A stretch of 64,000 nucleotides of DNA. Source: a candidate division LCP-89 bacterium B3_LCP (GTDB lineage: Bacteria; Electryoneota; B3-LCP). The stretch lies in contig NJBN01000004.1 in the NCBI GenBank assembly GCA_005223185.1, positions 248,001 to 312,000 on the forward strand, written 5' to 3'. The translations under genes and the position numbers were made by a program. The notes beneath the pieces are model-generated. The model saw nothing but the letters and a program-made list of their open reading frames with translations, did no database searches and was not told the DNA's origin. Positions 7,944 to 16,942 of this stretch are shown in pieces (the first letter of the stretch is position 1; the number at the start of each line of letters is the position of its first letter).

Positions 7944-10199
7944 CTAAAAGCCCTTATAGGGGTTAGGTCCGGCGGCATCGACATCGTCCATGAAATTATT
8001 CAACACTTCAGGGACTTTCTTCCATTCACTCAAGGCAAGTTCAGTGATCTGGACTCTCTCTTCTTCTAAGACAAGCTGCTTCAGTTTCTCCCGGACATTC
8101 TCCATTCTGGTATTGGCCAGTTCGCTGCCCTTGACAAAGTGGCACTGATAATCATCACCATGTTTACACCCGATAAGGATGGCACCATCGATGCCCACCG
8201 ACAGAGCGTCGGCAATCCAGACGATGTTCATGGAACCCAGACAGCGCAGTGGAATTATGCGCACAAACGGGCTGATTTTCAACCGATGTGCAGCAGCGAT
8301 ATCCAGTGATGGAATCGCATCATTTTCGCACATGAATGCCAGAGCACGCGGTTTTTCGTCCTCTTCATCGGGAACTTCTAGTGACTTGATCATCTCGCCT
8401 ATAATATGCACTGAATAATCTTTGAAGCTGACGATGCGTTCCGGACAAGCGCCCATGCAGATACCACAGCGGCGGCAACGGTTGGGATGGGGCTCCGGTG
8501 TGCCTTTTTCATCCTCATCCAGAGTGCCAAAGGGACATTCTTCGGTGCATCGCTTACACTGGGTACAGCGCTGCAGGAAGAAATCAGGAAAGGTTTCATC
8601 TCCAGCGCGGGGATGAACGGCTTGACCTTTGGCGGTCAGTTCCAGAGCCTGGATCGCTTTCAAACCAGCGCCATACGCGTCATTGTCAGCAGAAGCTAAA
8701 TCCATGGGAGCGCGCACCGCTCCGGCAGCATAGATACCGGTTCTCAGAGTTTCATACGGAAAACAGATGTAATGCGAGTCTGGAAAACCGTACTTGAGCG
8801 TGGGCAAATCCGTCCCTTTACGATAGGTAAGATTCAGAATTCTGGCTCCGGCCTCGGCAGAAGCGCCCGTATTTGCATCTTCTTTATCCTCACTATCAGC
8901 AGGATTATCATCAGATAGTGCTTCAGCAGTTTCAGTTTCTCCCTCAGTCAAGTCTTCCACCTTGGTCGTGGGAACCATGCCGGAAGCGAGCACCAGCATA
9001 TCCGCCTGAACGATCACGTTTTCACCGAAGAGAGTGTCTTCCAATTCTATTTCAACGCCATCACCGGCGGTACTGTCCACACGTACCACTTCGCCTTTGG
9101 TCAGACAGACGCCTTCGTTTTCCTGAACGTTTTTGTAGAATTCCTCGTATTGACCCGGTGAACGGATGTCCTTATAGAGAATATAAACAAGAGTATCAGG
9201 ATAAGCTTCCTTGATGTAAGTAGCTTGTTTCAGAGATACCCGGCAACATACAGCGCTGCAGTATGGAAGATGATCCTGGTCGCGTGAACCAGCACACTGG
9301 ATGAACGCCACGCTTTTAGGAACCTGCCCGTCAGATGGTCTCTTGATGCCACCATTAGACGTCATCTCTTCGACCTGAACGTTGGTAACAACGTTGGATT
9401 TACCGTAACCCAGATGGCCCAACTTTTCAGGATCGTAAGGTTTCCATCCACTGGCTAAAACGATGGAGCCGATTTTAAACTTAACTCCATCCGAAGCGCC
9501 TTCAAGTTCAACCTCAAATTTGCCCGGTTCACCCTCTATCTTCTTTATAGTACTGGACTTGTATATCGTAATCTTATCGTGAGCTTCAACCTGCGAGATG
9601 AGTTCATCGACGCCTGAATCAGCAAGGTCTTTATAGGGTGCTTGCTTGGGGAAGACCTTGGTGAATTTCCTGGCCCAGCCACCCAGATTATCTTCCTTTT
9701 CCACGATGACGACGTCGTAGCTCAGATTCGCTGTTGATAGTGCTGTGCGCATACCACTCATGCCGCCACCAACAACTAAGACGGTTTTATCAATTTCTTC
9801 GATGTTGGCTTCCGGTAGTTCAGTCGCGCGCATTCTGGCAGCACTCATGCGCAGGTAATCTTCCGCAGCCATCTGTGTATCTTCGTCGTTCGGTTCTAAT
9901 ATCCAGGCGACATGTTCACGCAGGACGCAGCGGTCTGCCATAGCGCCATTATCAAAGGTGAATTCCTTGGTCTTTACCCGCGGGGAGCAACCAGCAATAA
10001 TCACGCGATTCAGCTCTTCAGATTTAATATCGTCCTGGATCATCTTGAGAGCGTCGGTCGCGCAGAGCTTTTCGTGAGTTTTACAAACCGGAATTTTCAG
10101 CTCGTCGGTGCAGAGTTTCTCTAATGCTTCTATGTCAACGGATTTCCCGATATCGCATCCGGTGCAGATATAAGCGCCTAATTTAGTCTCTACTGCCAT
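7944..10199 (-). CDS. qmoB: Quinone-interacting membrane-bound oxidoreductase, subunit B
   Basis: QmoB is a soluble HdrA-like flavoprotein of the QmoABC complex, which carries electrons from menaquinol to APS reductase. The 751-residue protein has an N-terminal domain with CSPRVK-type Hdr signatures, an FAD motif (VLVVGGGMSGMRTALSTANL, about residue 140), and QCAGSRDQDHLPYCSAVCC near 300. Two [4Fe-4S] motifs (CTQCKRCTEECP and CRRCGICMGACP) are near 550-590. The C-terminal MvhD-like domain (CLGSMNIVWIADALSVGIDG) follows. An acidic, low-complexity insert (TEGETETAEALSDDNPADSE and onward, about residues 420-460) interrupts the FAD region. It starts 3 bp after qmoA and is the last gene of the qmoC-A-B run. 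Confidence 0.95.
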   Translation of the reverse strand: MAVETKLGAYICTGCDIGKSVDIEALEKLCTDELKIPVCKTHEKLCATDALKMIQDDIKSEELNRVIIAGCSPRVKTKEFTFDNGAMADRCVLREHVAWILEPNDEDTQMAAEDYLRMSAARMRATELPEANIEEIDKTVLVVGGGMSGMRTALSTANLSYDVVIVEKEDNLGGWARKFTKVFPKQAPYKDLADSGVDELISQVEAHDKITIYKSSTIKKIEGEPGKFEVELEGASDGVKFKIGSIVLASGWKPYDPEKLGHLGYGKSNVVTNVQVEEMTSNGGIKRPSDGQVPKSVAFIQCAGSRDQDHLPYCSAVCCRVSLKQATYIKEAYPDTLVYILYKDIRSPGQYEEFYKNVQENEGVCLTKGEVVRVDSTAGDGVEIELEDTLFGENVIVQADMLVLASGMVPTTKVEDLTEGETETAEALSDDNPADSEDKEDANTGASAEAGARILNLTYRKGTDLPTLKYGFPDSHYICFPYETLRTGIYAAGAVRAPMDLASADNDAYGAGLKAIQALELTAKGQAVHPRAGDETFPDFFLQRCTQCKRCTEECPFGTLDEDEKGTPEPHPNRCRRCGICMGACPERIVSFKDYSVHIIGEMIKSLEVPDEEDEKPRALAFMCENDAIPSLDIAAAHRLKISPFVRIIPLRCLGSMNIVWIADALSVGIDGAILIGCKHGDDYQCHFVKGSELANTRMENVREKLKQLVLEEERVQITELALSEWKKVPEVLNNFMDDVDAAGPNPYKGF

Positions 10200-10202
10200 C
10201 GA

Positions 10203-11474
10203 TTAACTCCTATTCATCATTTGTAAGGCTTTCAGCACCGAACCAGTTGCATCCTGCACACTGGCAGCTACGTCAAAAGGTCGGCTTGCTACGCCAGCTC
10301 CAACAACACCGGATGAAGTATCAGAGCTCAAGAAACCCCAGTCATCCATTATAGCATCTACCGGTGGTTTGCATTCAACCGAATTGGGAACCATTCCTGT
10401 CGCCAGCACTACCATGTCCATTTCCATTTCGGTGATTTTGCCGGTTAGAGTGTTTTCAGCGGCAACGATTAAGTTCTTACTGCCAGATACTTCCCGGACT
10501 TCAGCAACTTTGCCCCGATGGAAGAAGATTTTCTCATCCTCATCAGTACTGGCGTAGAAATCCTCTAAGCGTCCCGGTGTGCGCACGTCAATATAGAAGA
10601 TGTGGATTTCAGCCTCCGGATGCTGTTCACGAACGTAGTTCGCCTGCTTGATGGAAGCAGCACAGCAGACCGCAGAACAGTACGGTAGATGATTTTCATC
10701 ACGGGATCCGGCACACTGAACGAAACCGATTTTCTTGATCTCTGCATTGTCAGAAGGCCGTTGAATTTTGCCTTGTGTTGGACCATCAGCAGAAGCCAGA
10801 CGTTCGAAGATGACATTGGTGACGACGTTATCGTGCTTACCGAAGCCTAAGTTGTCTATCTTAGCGGCATCGTATGGCTGCCAGCCGGTAGCCCAGATGA
10901 TGGCAGCAGCTTTGACCTTTACAGTCTCCGGCTTCATATCTAAGTCGAAAATATCAGTCTTACAGCCTTTTGCCCAGGATTTGAACTTATCGTCATTAAC
11001 CACGCTGGGATCAACTGCATATATTGATGGATAAGCCATCTGGGGCAAATAGACTGCCTTGTGCATGTCTATTCCGAAGTTATCCTGATTAGGAACTTCT
11101 ATCGGACACGCTTCAACGTATTCGTCAAAGTCCGGGCTGTCATCCTTAACATAACGCGGTTCGACTTTCAGGGTGATTTCAAAATCACCGGGCTTGCCCG
11201 TAACCTCTTCCACGGTCGTCAAGGTCATTATCTTGACTTGGTCATTAAAGCGGAGTCGCTTGAAGTTAATTTCCAGTCCACAAAGGGGCGGGCAGAGTTT
11301 GGGGAAGTATTGGTTCATCTTCGCCACGCGCCCGCCAAGGAAGGGTTCTTTTTCCACTAAGACGGCGGATTTACCTATTTCCGAGGCTTCAATTGCGGCT
11401 GTTATTCCGGCTATCCCGCCACCAACCACCAGGATATCGGCGGTGATCTGGTCGCCGTTGCCTGATATCTCCAT
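10203..11474 (-). CDS. qmoA: Quinone-interacting membrane-bound oxidoreductase, subunit A
   Basis: QmoA is the shorter HdrA-like FAD subunit of the Qmo complex. The 423 residues start with a Rossmann motif (ILVVGGGIAGITAAIEASEIG, about residue 14), followed by FLGGRVAKMNQYFPKLCPPLCG, the HdrA cysteine signature. CAGSRDENHLPYCSAVCCAA near 255 is also typical. It lacks the ferredoxin-like and MvhD parts seen in QmoB, as expected. It sits between qmoC (46 bp upstream) and qmoB (3 bp downstream). The usual published order is qmoA-B-C, so C-A-B here is a rearrangement. Confidence 0.95.
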   Translation of the reverse strand: MEISGNGDQITADILVVGGGIAGITAAIEASEIGKSAVLVEKEPFLGGRVAKMNQYFPKLCPPLCGLEINFKRLRFNDQVKIMTLTTVEEVTGKPGDFEITLKVEPRYVKDDSPDFDEYVEACPIEVPNQDNFGIDMHKAVYLPQMAYPSIYAVDPSVVNDDKFKSWAKGCKTDIFDLDMKPETVKVKAAAIIWATGWQPYDAAKIDNLGFGKHDNVVTNVIFERLASADGPTQGKIQRPSDNAEIKKIGFVQCAGSRDENHLPYCSAVCCAASIKQANYVREQHPEAEIHIFYIDVRTPGRLEDFYASTDEDEKIFFHRGKVAEVREVSGSKNLIVAAENTLTGKITEMEMDMVVLATGMVPNSVECKPPVDAIMDDWGFLSSDTSSGVVGAGVASRPFDVAASVQDATGSVLKALQMMNRS

Positions 11475-11520
11475 TATTGCATCACTCCATCTATATCAGA
11501 TGTTTTAGTAAACTTTAAAT

Positions 11521-12681
11521 TCATAATTTGCGAGGCTTGTCTATGCCATTGCTCTTAGCATATATCAAAGCCAGAGTTCTATAGAACATGTGCCCGAATT
11601 TCGAGTACGGTGCGTACCACAACAGGAAGAACACCAGGACTAAGTGAGCGTAGTAGTCGAAGTAGGCTAAGATAGGAATTTCTATAATTCTCAATATCCA
11701 CGCAAGCATTCCCGTGAGCGCCACTGATGTAATTACTATTAAGAAAAGCCAGTCGTGGTAATCGCTCTTGCCCGCGTCATCATCACCGGACATACGGAGC
11801 CTGATGAGTAACCATCCGCCGATCAGCATAGCCACTCCACCAGCTATCCCGAAGAGTTTTATCGGGTTGGGGAATTCAACCGGGCTGGGGATATACCAGG
11901 GGCTGCCCATCCATTTTATGATGGTCGTGAACAAGAAGTTAAGAGCTGTAGCTGTCAGAGCGCCTATGAAACCATAGAACATCAACATGTGCCCCAGATA
12001 TCGCGATTTTTCAGATTCACATTGGTTAAACTTTTTATGCGTTCCCAGTTCAGTAAAGGTGGCAATCACGGCAGGAATAAAGCCGGGACCTTTCGCGTCG
12101 GGGTCATTACTTTTCAAACCCTTCCAGAAGCGCAATAAACTAAAGGCTATAAAAAAGAAAACCAGGATATTACCGGTAACGAAGATGGCATCCAGCATAC
12201 CGTGCGGAAATGGTATCGCGTAATCAACCTCTCCTGTGAAATGGAAAAGGTAACCAAAATTCCCACTGGAGCTGCTTAATAGCACAGCGAAAATTATTAA
12301 CATAGGCACGAGAAAGAGCGCAGGCAAGGCAGCTTTGTTCGCCAGGGCTTTTCCCATAAAAGACGGGAAGGAGAAATGTTTAAACGAGAATGATCGCAGG
12401 GCAGCGAAAACGTCACCGGGCTTCGCTTCCCGGGGACAGTAGGTTGAACAATCGTTGCATTGATGGCACATCCACAGACTGGGATCAGCCAACAGTTGAT
12501 CTTTCAATCCCCATTGCGTCAATACCATCTGCTTGCGTGGAAAGGCGTGGTTCTCCGAGGCTAAGTTACATACAACCGAACAGGTAGCACACTGGTAGCA
12601 CTTCTTCAGCGAATCCCCACCGGCTGCCTTTATCTGCCGGATGAATTCGATGTCGGGTTGAAGGATGGTTGCGTTTGCCAT
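11521..12681 (-). CDS. qmoC: Quinone-interacting membrane-bound oxidoreductase, subunit C
   Basis: QmoC is the membrane subunit that oxidises menaquinol. It fuses an HdrC-like N-terminus carrying two [4Fe-4S] motifs (CYQCATCSVVC at about residues 24-34 and CHQCNDCSTYC at about 72-82) to an HdrE/NarI-like membrane domain with about six hydrophobic helices from residue 115 on, including the paired histidine-bearing helices expected to hold b hemes. The 386-residue length is normal. It is transcribed first of the three qmo genes, 63 bp after the CoA-disulfide-reductase/rhodanese gene, and has its own good-looking purine-rich start region. Confidence 0.95.
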   Translation of the reverse strand: MANATILQPDIEFIRQIKAAGGDSLKKCYQCATCSVVCNLASENHAFPRKQMVLTQWGLKDQLLADPSLWMCHQCNDCSTYCPREAKPGDVFAALRSFSFKHFSFPSFMGKALANKAALPALFLVPMLIIFAVLLSSSSGNFGYLFHFTGEVDYAIPFPHGMLDAIFVTGNILVFFFIAFSLLRFWKGLKSNDPDAKGPGFIPAVIATFTELGTHKKFNQCESEKSRYLGHMLMFYGFIGALTATALNFLFTTIIKWMGSPWYIPSPVEFPNPIKLFGIAGGVAMLIGGWLLIRLRMSGDDDAGKSDYHDWLFLIVITSVALTGMLAWILRIIEIPILAYFDYYAHLVLVFFLLWYAPYSKFGHMFYRTLALIYAKSNGIDKPRKL

Positions 12682-12744
12682 AGTTGTGATCTCCCCAAAG
12701 TGGTAAAGGTGATCACCCTTTATGTTATTGGTATCGTTGAGTAC

Positions 12745-14418
12745 TTAAGATTGTAGAAATCCGACTCCACCGCCCATGTAACGAACGTCATCGAAGCCAT
12801 TCTCGTGGAGTATGCGCACTGCCTCAGACGAACGAGTTCCCCGCTGGCATATAATCGCTAAAGGCTCTCCCCTGGGGACCTCTTCAATGCGCTTGCGAAG
12901 ACTCGTCAAAGGGATGCTTAACAAAGACGTATAGGGAAATTGCAGGGGACTTTCCTTAATTTCGTATTCTTCACGGACGTCAATCAGCGTGAAATCACCG
13001 GCGGAATCTTCAATCGTCCGTGGTGAAACGGCTGTGATGCCTTCTTCAACTGAGGCTATCCCCGCGTAACTTAAGAAATGAAGCGGGTTAAGAGCGTTAT
13101 CATAAGGTGGCGCATAAGCATGTTCAAACTCCCTTATCTCTTTCAGCGTCATCGCCGATTTGATCATTTGTGAGGCTGAGTTCACGAGTTTAACGGTTTC
13201 CCCTTTTCCGGCAGCTTGAACGCCCAAAAGTTGAAGTGACTTCAGGTCAAATACCATTTTCGCGCTTACCAAATCATGTTCAGGGTAATAATGCGATCTA
13301 TCGGTGAACACACCCCAGGATTCACCAACCTTTAAACCAGCTTCTGATGCTGTTTCTGCAGTAATTCCTGTCGCGGCAACGTTAATATCGAATACCTTGA
13401 GACAGAGCGTTCCGCATACCGGTCCGAATCTGTCTTCCCTCTCAGCGATAGTGTTGGCAGCGACTCGTCCCATACGATTAGCCAGAGACCCCAAAGGCAG
13501 ATGGCGTTGTTGTTTCGTTACGGCATCGACAACTTCAACGCAGTCCCCGACGGCGAAAACGTCAGGAGCGCCGGTGCGCATCATTAAATCGACTACGATA
13601 CCTCCTGCCGTACCTATCTCGATGCCTGCATTCTTCGCCAATTCAACGCGAGGGGTAACACCGGCTGCAATTATAACTCTATCGAACCCTTCGATGGACA
13701 GCCCTGAATCGGTATCGATTCGCAGTTTATCAACGGAACTTTCAATTCCCGTAACATCTGTATTTAAGAACAGTTCCACATCCTGGCGTTTCAGTTCAGT
13801 CTCGATAATAGCTGAAATTTCAGGATCCAGCATCCCCGGAAGAACGCTCGGTTCAATCTCGAATAGAACCGTTTCCAACCCCCAGAGTGCTCGAAAAGAT
13901 TCACATAATTCACAGCCAACGAACCCGGCGCCTATAATGGCTACCTTTTCCAGCTCTCCCCGGTTGGCTGCCTGGCGGAGTTCAATAACATCCTCAGGAC
14001 GCGTGAAAGTGAAGACTCCCGGCAGATCAATCCCTGAGATAACCGGTTTCACCGGATGAGCGCCCGTAGCCAGTACCAATATATCGTAGGAATAATCAGC
14101 TTTCTTATCGTTTCTAAGTTCAGTCGCCTTGACAGTTTTTCTTTCCGGATTTATCACATCCACCCGAATACCGGTAAGAACTGTTACATCCTTGACGCTC
14201 TTGAAGTATTCCGGAGTTTTCTCTACGTCATAAGCGGTTGTCAGCAACTGTCTGAAATCATCGATATCAGCGGACAGGAAATAGGGAAACCCGCAGGCAG
14301 CGTAGGATATATATTGCCCCTCTTCCAGAACCGTAACTTCGGCTTTAGGAAGAAGCCTTCTGACGCGGCAGGCGGCTTTTAGTCCGGCAGCAGAAGCGCC
14401 GATAACGAGGATTTTCAT
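12745..14418 (-). CDS. CoA-disulfide reductase/NAD(P)H-polysulfide reductase with C-terminal rhodanese domain
   Basis: This 557-residue fusion has an N-terminal FAD/NAD(P) disulfide-reductase domain: GASAAGLKAACRVRR near residue 7, the redox Cys in YAACGFPYFLS at about 43, the second nucleotide motif AIIGAGFVGCELCESF near 170, and VFAVGDCVEV near 310. The C-terminal rhodanese domain (about residues 455-557) has an intact active loop CQRGTRS at about 525. Such CoADR-Rhd (Npsr) enzymes reduce CoA disulfide, CoA-persulfide or polysulfide. It lies between dsrP and qmoC with 63-bp gaps either side, inside the respiratory island. A role in sulfane-sulfur handling next to DsrC and Qmo is likely but inferred; DsrE/TusA-type carriers are absent from the window. 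Confidence 0.88.
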   Translation of the reverse strand: MKILVIGASAAGLKAACRVRRLLPKAEVTVLEEGQYISYAACGFPYFLSADIDDFRQLLTTAYDVEKTPEYFKSVKDVTVLTGIRVDVINPERKTVKATELRNDKKADYSYDILVLATGAHPVKPVISGIDLPGVFTFTRPEDVIELRQAANRGELEKVAIIGAGFVGCELCESFRALWGLETVLFEIEPSVLPGMLDPEISAIIETELKRQDVELFLNTDVTGIESSVDKLRIDTDSGLSIEGFDRVIIAAGVTPRVELAKNAGIEIGTAGGIVVDLMMRTGAPDVFAVGDCVEVVDAVTKQQRHLPLGSLANRMGRVAANTIAEREDRFGPVCGTLCLKVFDINVAATGITAETASEAGLKVGESWGVFTDRSHYYPEHDLVSAKMVFDLKSLQLLGVQAAGKGETVKLVNSASQMIKSAMTLKEIREFEHAYAPPYDNALNPLHFLSYAGIASVEEGITAVSPRTIEDSAGDFTLIDVREEYEIKESPLQFPYTSLLSIPLTSLRKRIEEVPRGEPLAIICQRGTRSSEAVRILHENGFDDVRYMGGGVGFLQS

Positions 14419-14481
14419 TAAATAGTTTACTCTAAAATTGTAAGAATTTCAGTGCTGAAAAGGTTGTATGGCTTTGGATTT

Positions 14482-15669
14482 TCAAGCACGGTAGCGATTC
14501 GTGTCCACCTGCTTTCGCAATGTCAATGCAACTTTGTACAGAACCGTAACGATTAGAGCGCCCAGGCCCCAGACGCCCAATGTTATCATGCTTTCGATGA
14601 AGGTGGGAGTGTAGGGAAACACTCCATGTGAGGGATTAGGGGTAAACCCAGCCACAATCATACCCATCCCCTTGTCGATCCAGAGGGAGAAGAACACGAA
14701 TATACATGCCAGAGCTAATAACCCTTCCTTCATGCGGAATTTAGGGACTACCAGTAGTATTACAGATAGCACGCCCAGGCATGCTGACAACCACATCCAG
14801 GGGACTAAATTGGTGTGCAGGATACCTTCTGCATCAACCATTCCGAAGAACATATATTTAAAGTGATCTAAGTGCTCCGGAATCCCGCTGTACATGGCGG
14901 TAAAGACTTCCATCAAGATCAGAAATACATTTATGAGCATGGCATAGGTCACGATAACCGCCAGCTTCTGTATCGGCTCACGCCCCACGTCGAATTTGGT
15001 GTACTTGCGCAGGATGAGGCAGAAGATTATCAGCAGTGCCGGACCAGCGGAAAAAGCGGACGCTAAGAATCGCGGCGCCAAAACTGCCGTCATCCAGAAT
15101 GGTCTTGCTGCTAAACCAGAATACAGAAAAGCGGTTACGGTATGGATACTCACAGCCCAGGGTATGGAAATAATTATAATTGGTTTGATCCATTTCGGCG
15201 GCGCTATTCCTTTCTTTTCTGCGCCTAAAACGGTCCAACTGATGAGCAGGTTAAGTACCAAATATCCGAAGAGTACTACGGTGTCCCAGAACATCAATGA
15301 GTTCGGGCTGGGATGGAGGAACACATTGAGTATGCGGAATGGCTGACCCATATCCACGAAGATGAAAGTCATGCACATGACGCATGAAGCTATCGCTAAG
15401 AATTCACCCAGTATGGTAATTTTGCCGAATTTCTTGTAATTATGGATGTAGTAAGGCAGAACTACCATCACTGCAGATGCGGCTACACCCACCATAAAAG
15501 TGAACTGCGCGATGTAGAGTCCCCAGGATACGTCGCGGCTAAGTCCGGTGACGGTTAATCCTTCAGTGAACTGTTTCAGATATGCCAGAGTGCCCACGCC
15601 GACAATGGCTAACAGTATAATGACTAAAGTCCAGTAAGCTTTTCCGCCTTGAAGCGCTTTTTCGATCAT
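14482..15669 (-). CDS. dsrP: Sulfite reduction-associated membrane protein DsrP (NrfD family)
   Basis: DsrP is the NrfD/PsrC-type integral subunit of DsrMKJOP and interacts with menaquinone on the periplasmic side. The 395 residues form about ten transmembrane helices with almost no soluble domain; typical segments are LVIILLAIVGVGTLAYL and WGLYIAQFTFMVGVAASAVM near the start. The gene begins 8 bp after dsrO. The length agrees with DsrP of sulfate reducers. It is the last gene of the classical M-K-J-O-P series before the CoADR-rhodanese gene. Confidence 0.93.
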   Translation of the reverse strand: MIEKALQGGKAYWTLVIILLAIVGVGTLAYLKQFTEGLTVTGLSRDVSWGLYIAQFTFMVGVAASAVMVVLPYYIHNYKKFGKITILGEFLAIASCVMCMTFIFVDMGQPFRILNVFLHPSPNSLMFWDTVVLFGYLVLNLLISWTVLGAEKKGIAPPKWIKPIIIISIPWAVSIHTVTAFLYSGLAARPFWMTAVLAPRFLASAFSAGPALLIIFCLILRKYTKFDVGREPIQKLAVIVTYAMLINVFLILMEVFTAMYSGIPEHLDHFKYMFFGMVDAEGILHTNLVPWMWLSACLGVLSVILLVVPKFRMKEGLLALACIFVFFSLWIDKGMGMIVAGFTPNPSHGVFPYTPTFIESMITLGVWGLGALIVTVLYKVALTLRKQVDTNRYRA

Positions 15670-15677
15670 CCGAACCT

Positions 15678-16508
15678 CTATATGATATAATATACTTGGG
15701 GTTGAGTCCCGAGTCCGGGTTTCCGGCGAATGGTGAATTTGTCATGCATTATCTGCCTGATGGGGTCATCAGGATTGTCCAAATCACCTAAAGTCATGCA
15801 ATTATAAGGGCAAGCTTCCACGCAGGAGGGCCAGAGACCGCGCGCCAGCCTCTCTTCACACAGGGTGCATTTCTCGACAACACCTTTAGTGCGTGTCGGA
15901 AAATCCGCTTGTAGTTTCCTTCCATTCTCAGCGAAAAACTCCTTTGGTTCTCTGTAGTTAAAGCTGCGGGAACCATAGGGGCAGGCGGCGATGCAATAGC
16001 GGCAGCCGATGCATCTATGCCAGTCCATCATGACAATACCGTCCTCTTTCCGTTTCCAGGTAGCATTTGTCGGGCATACTTTAACGCAGGCGGGATTATC
16101 ACAATGATTGCACAGAAGCAGCGCATTGCTATGCTTGAGGTGTTCGGATAAGTAATTATGATCTGTTTCGTGGAAAGCATGACCGAAATGTTCCTTCCAT
16201 ATCCACTTGATCTCATCCTTGGGATTGGGAAAATCAGGAACGTTGTGACTTACATGGCAGGCTTCTATGCAGGCGTTGCATTCGGGATGTTCCCTGCAGG
16301 TTTTCAGGTCAACAACCATCGCCCAACGAGTGGCATTTTCCGGTGGGTGAGCAGGCCTGCACGTGAGGCAGGATCCTGAGCATGCAGACGTTCCTGCAGC
16401 AGATTCATATGTTTCCTCTGATGCGAGCACCTTAATGGGCGGGTTTACTGCCAATCCCAGTGCAGAAAGACCAGCGAACTTGACGAATTTTCTCCTATCT
16501 ACGCCCAT
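15678..16508 (-). CDS. dsrO: Periplasmic Fe-S protein DsrO (Tat-exported)
   Basis: DsrO is the periplasmic ferredoxin-like subunit of DsrMKJOP. A Tat signal peptide is visible at the N-terminus (DRRKFVKFAG, then a hydrophobic stretch ending near ALGLAVNPPIKVLA). The mature part carries several [4Fe-4S] motifs: CREHPECNACIEAC, CNHCDNPACVKVCP, CIGCRYCIAACP and CTLCEERL...CVEACP. The 276 residues fit the family. The start codon overlaps the dsrJ stop (TGATG at 16506-16510), so translation is probably coupled. Confidence 0.94.
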   Translation of the reverse strand: MGVDRRKFVKFAGLSALGLAVNPPIKVLASEETYESAAGTSACSGSCLTCRPAHPPENATRWAMVVDLKTCREHPECNACIEACHVSHNVPDFPNPKDEIKWIWKEHFGHAFHETDHNYLSEHLKHSNALLLCNHCDNPACVKVCPTNATWKRKEDGIVMMDWHRCIGCRYCIAACPYGSRSFNYREPKEFFAENGRKLQADFPTRTKGVVEKCTLCEERLARGLWPSCVEACPYNCMTLGDLDNPDDPIRQIMHDKFTIRRKPGLGTQPQVYYII

Positions 16509-16942
16509 CAGTTATCCTCCTCGCGTTCGACATGTATAGCCAAATCCGTATCTCTGATTTCCGTGGGTGCTATATGACAATCCCAGCAATATGGTGAAAC
16601 CGAGGCGTAATTATGGCACCTGTCGCAGAAGTTCTCCTTGTTGGAATGGCAATCCATGCAGGTATTGGAAAGGCTCTTCTCGATTAGCTTTCCATCAGGT
16701 CCTGTGGTGAAACGATCTCCACGCCGCACGACGTCGTCACGCCACTGATTAAGAAGATCCATGTGGAAAGGTCTCATGTACTCCCTGGACTTAACGCATT
16801 TATCACCTGCTTTGGGAAGGATCTCCAATTCAGGAACGCCCACTTCGCATTTATTCAACGCGAACAGGTTGTAGCTTATGGGGATTGTGACGATCAGTAC
16901 GAAGATGATCAAACCGATTATTATATATTTGCTGTCAAACAT
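16508..16942 (-). CDS. dsrJ: Triheme cytochrome c DsrJ
   Basis: DsrJ is the membrane-anchored periplasmic triheme cytochrome of DsrMKJOP. Three CxxCH motifs are present (CMDCH, CDRCH and CWDCH) after an N-terminal helix (YIIIGLIIFVLIVTIPISYN). Cys48 in AGDKCVKSREY is placed to serve as the unusual heme ligand known for this family. A longer frame begins at 16975, but the start at 16942 is preferred: its ATG overlaps the dsrK stop (ATGTTTGA) and a strong AGGAGGAG ribosome site lies just upstream. The protein is then 144 residues, the usual size. Confidence 0.92.
   Translation of the reverse strand: MFDSKYIIIGLIIFVLIVTIPISYNLFALNKCEVGVPELEILPKAGDKCVKSREYMRPFHMDLLNQWRDDVVRRGDRFTTGPDGKLIEKSLSNTCMDCHSNKENFCDRCHNYASVSPYCWDCHIAPTEIRDTDLAIHVEREEDN

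Noticed and set aside
13304-14059. 251-codon open frame on the plus strand
   Set aside because: It is antisense to the well-supported CoA-disulfide-reductase/rhodanese gene and has a low-complexity Ser/Pro/Thr-rich product with no domain.
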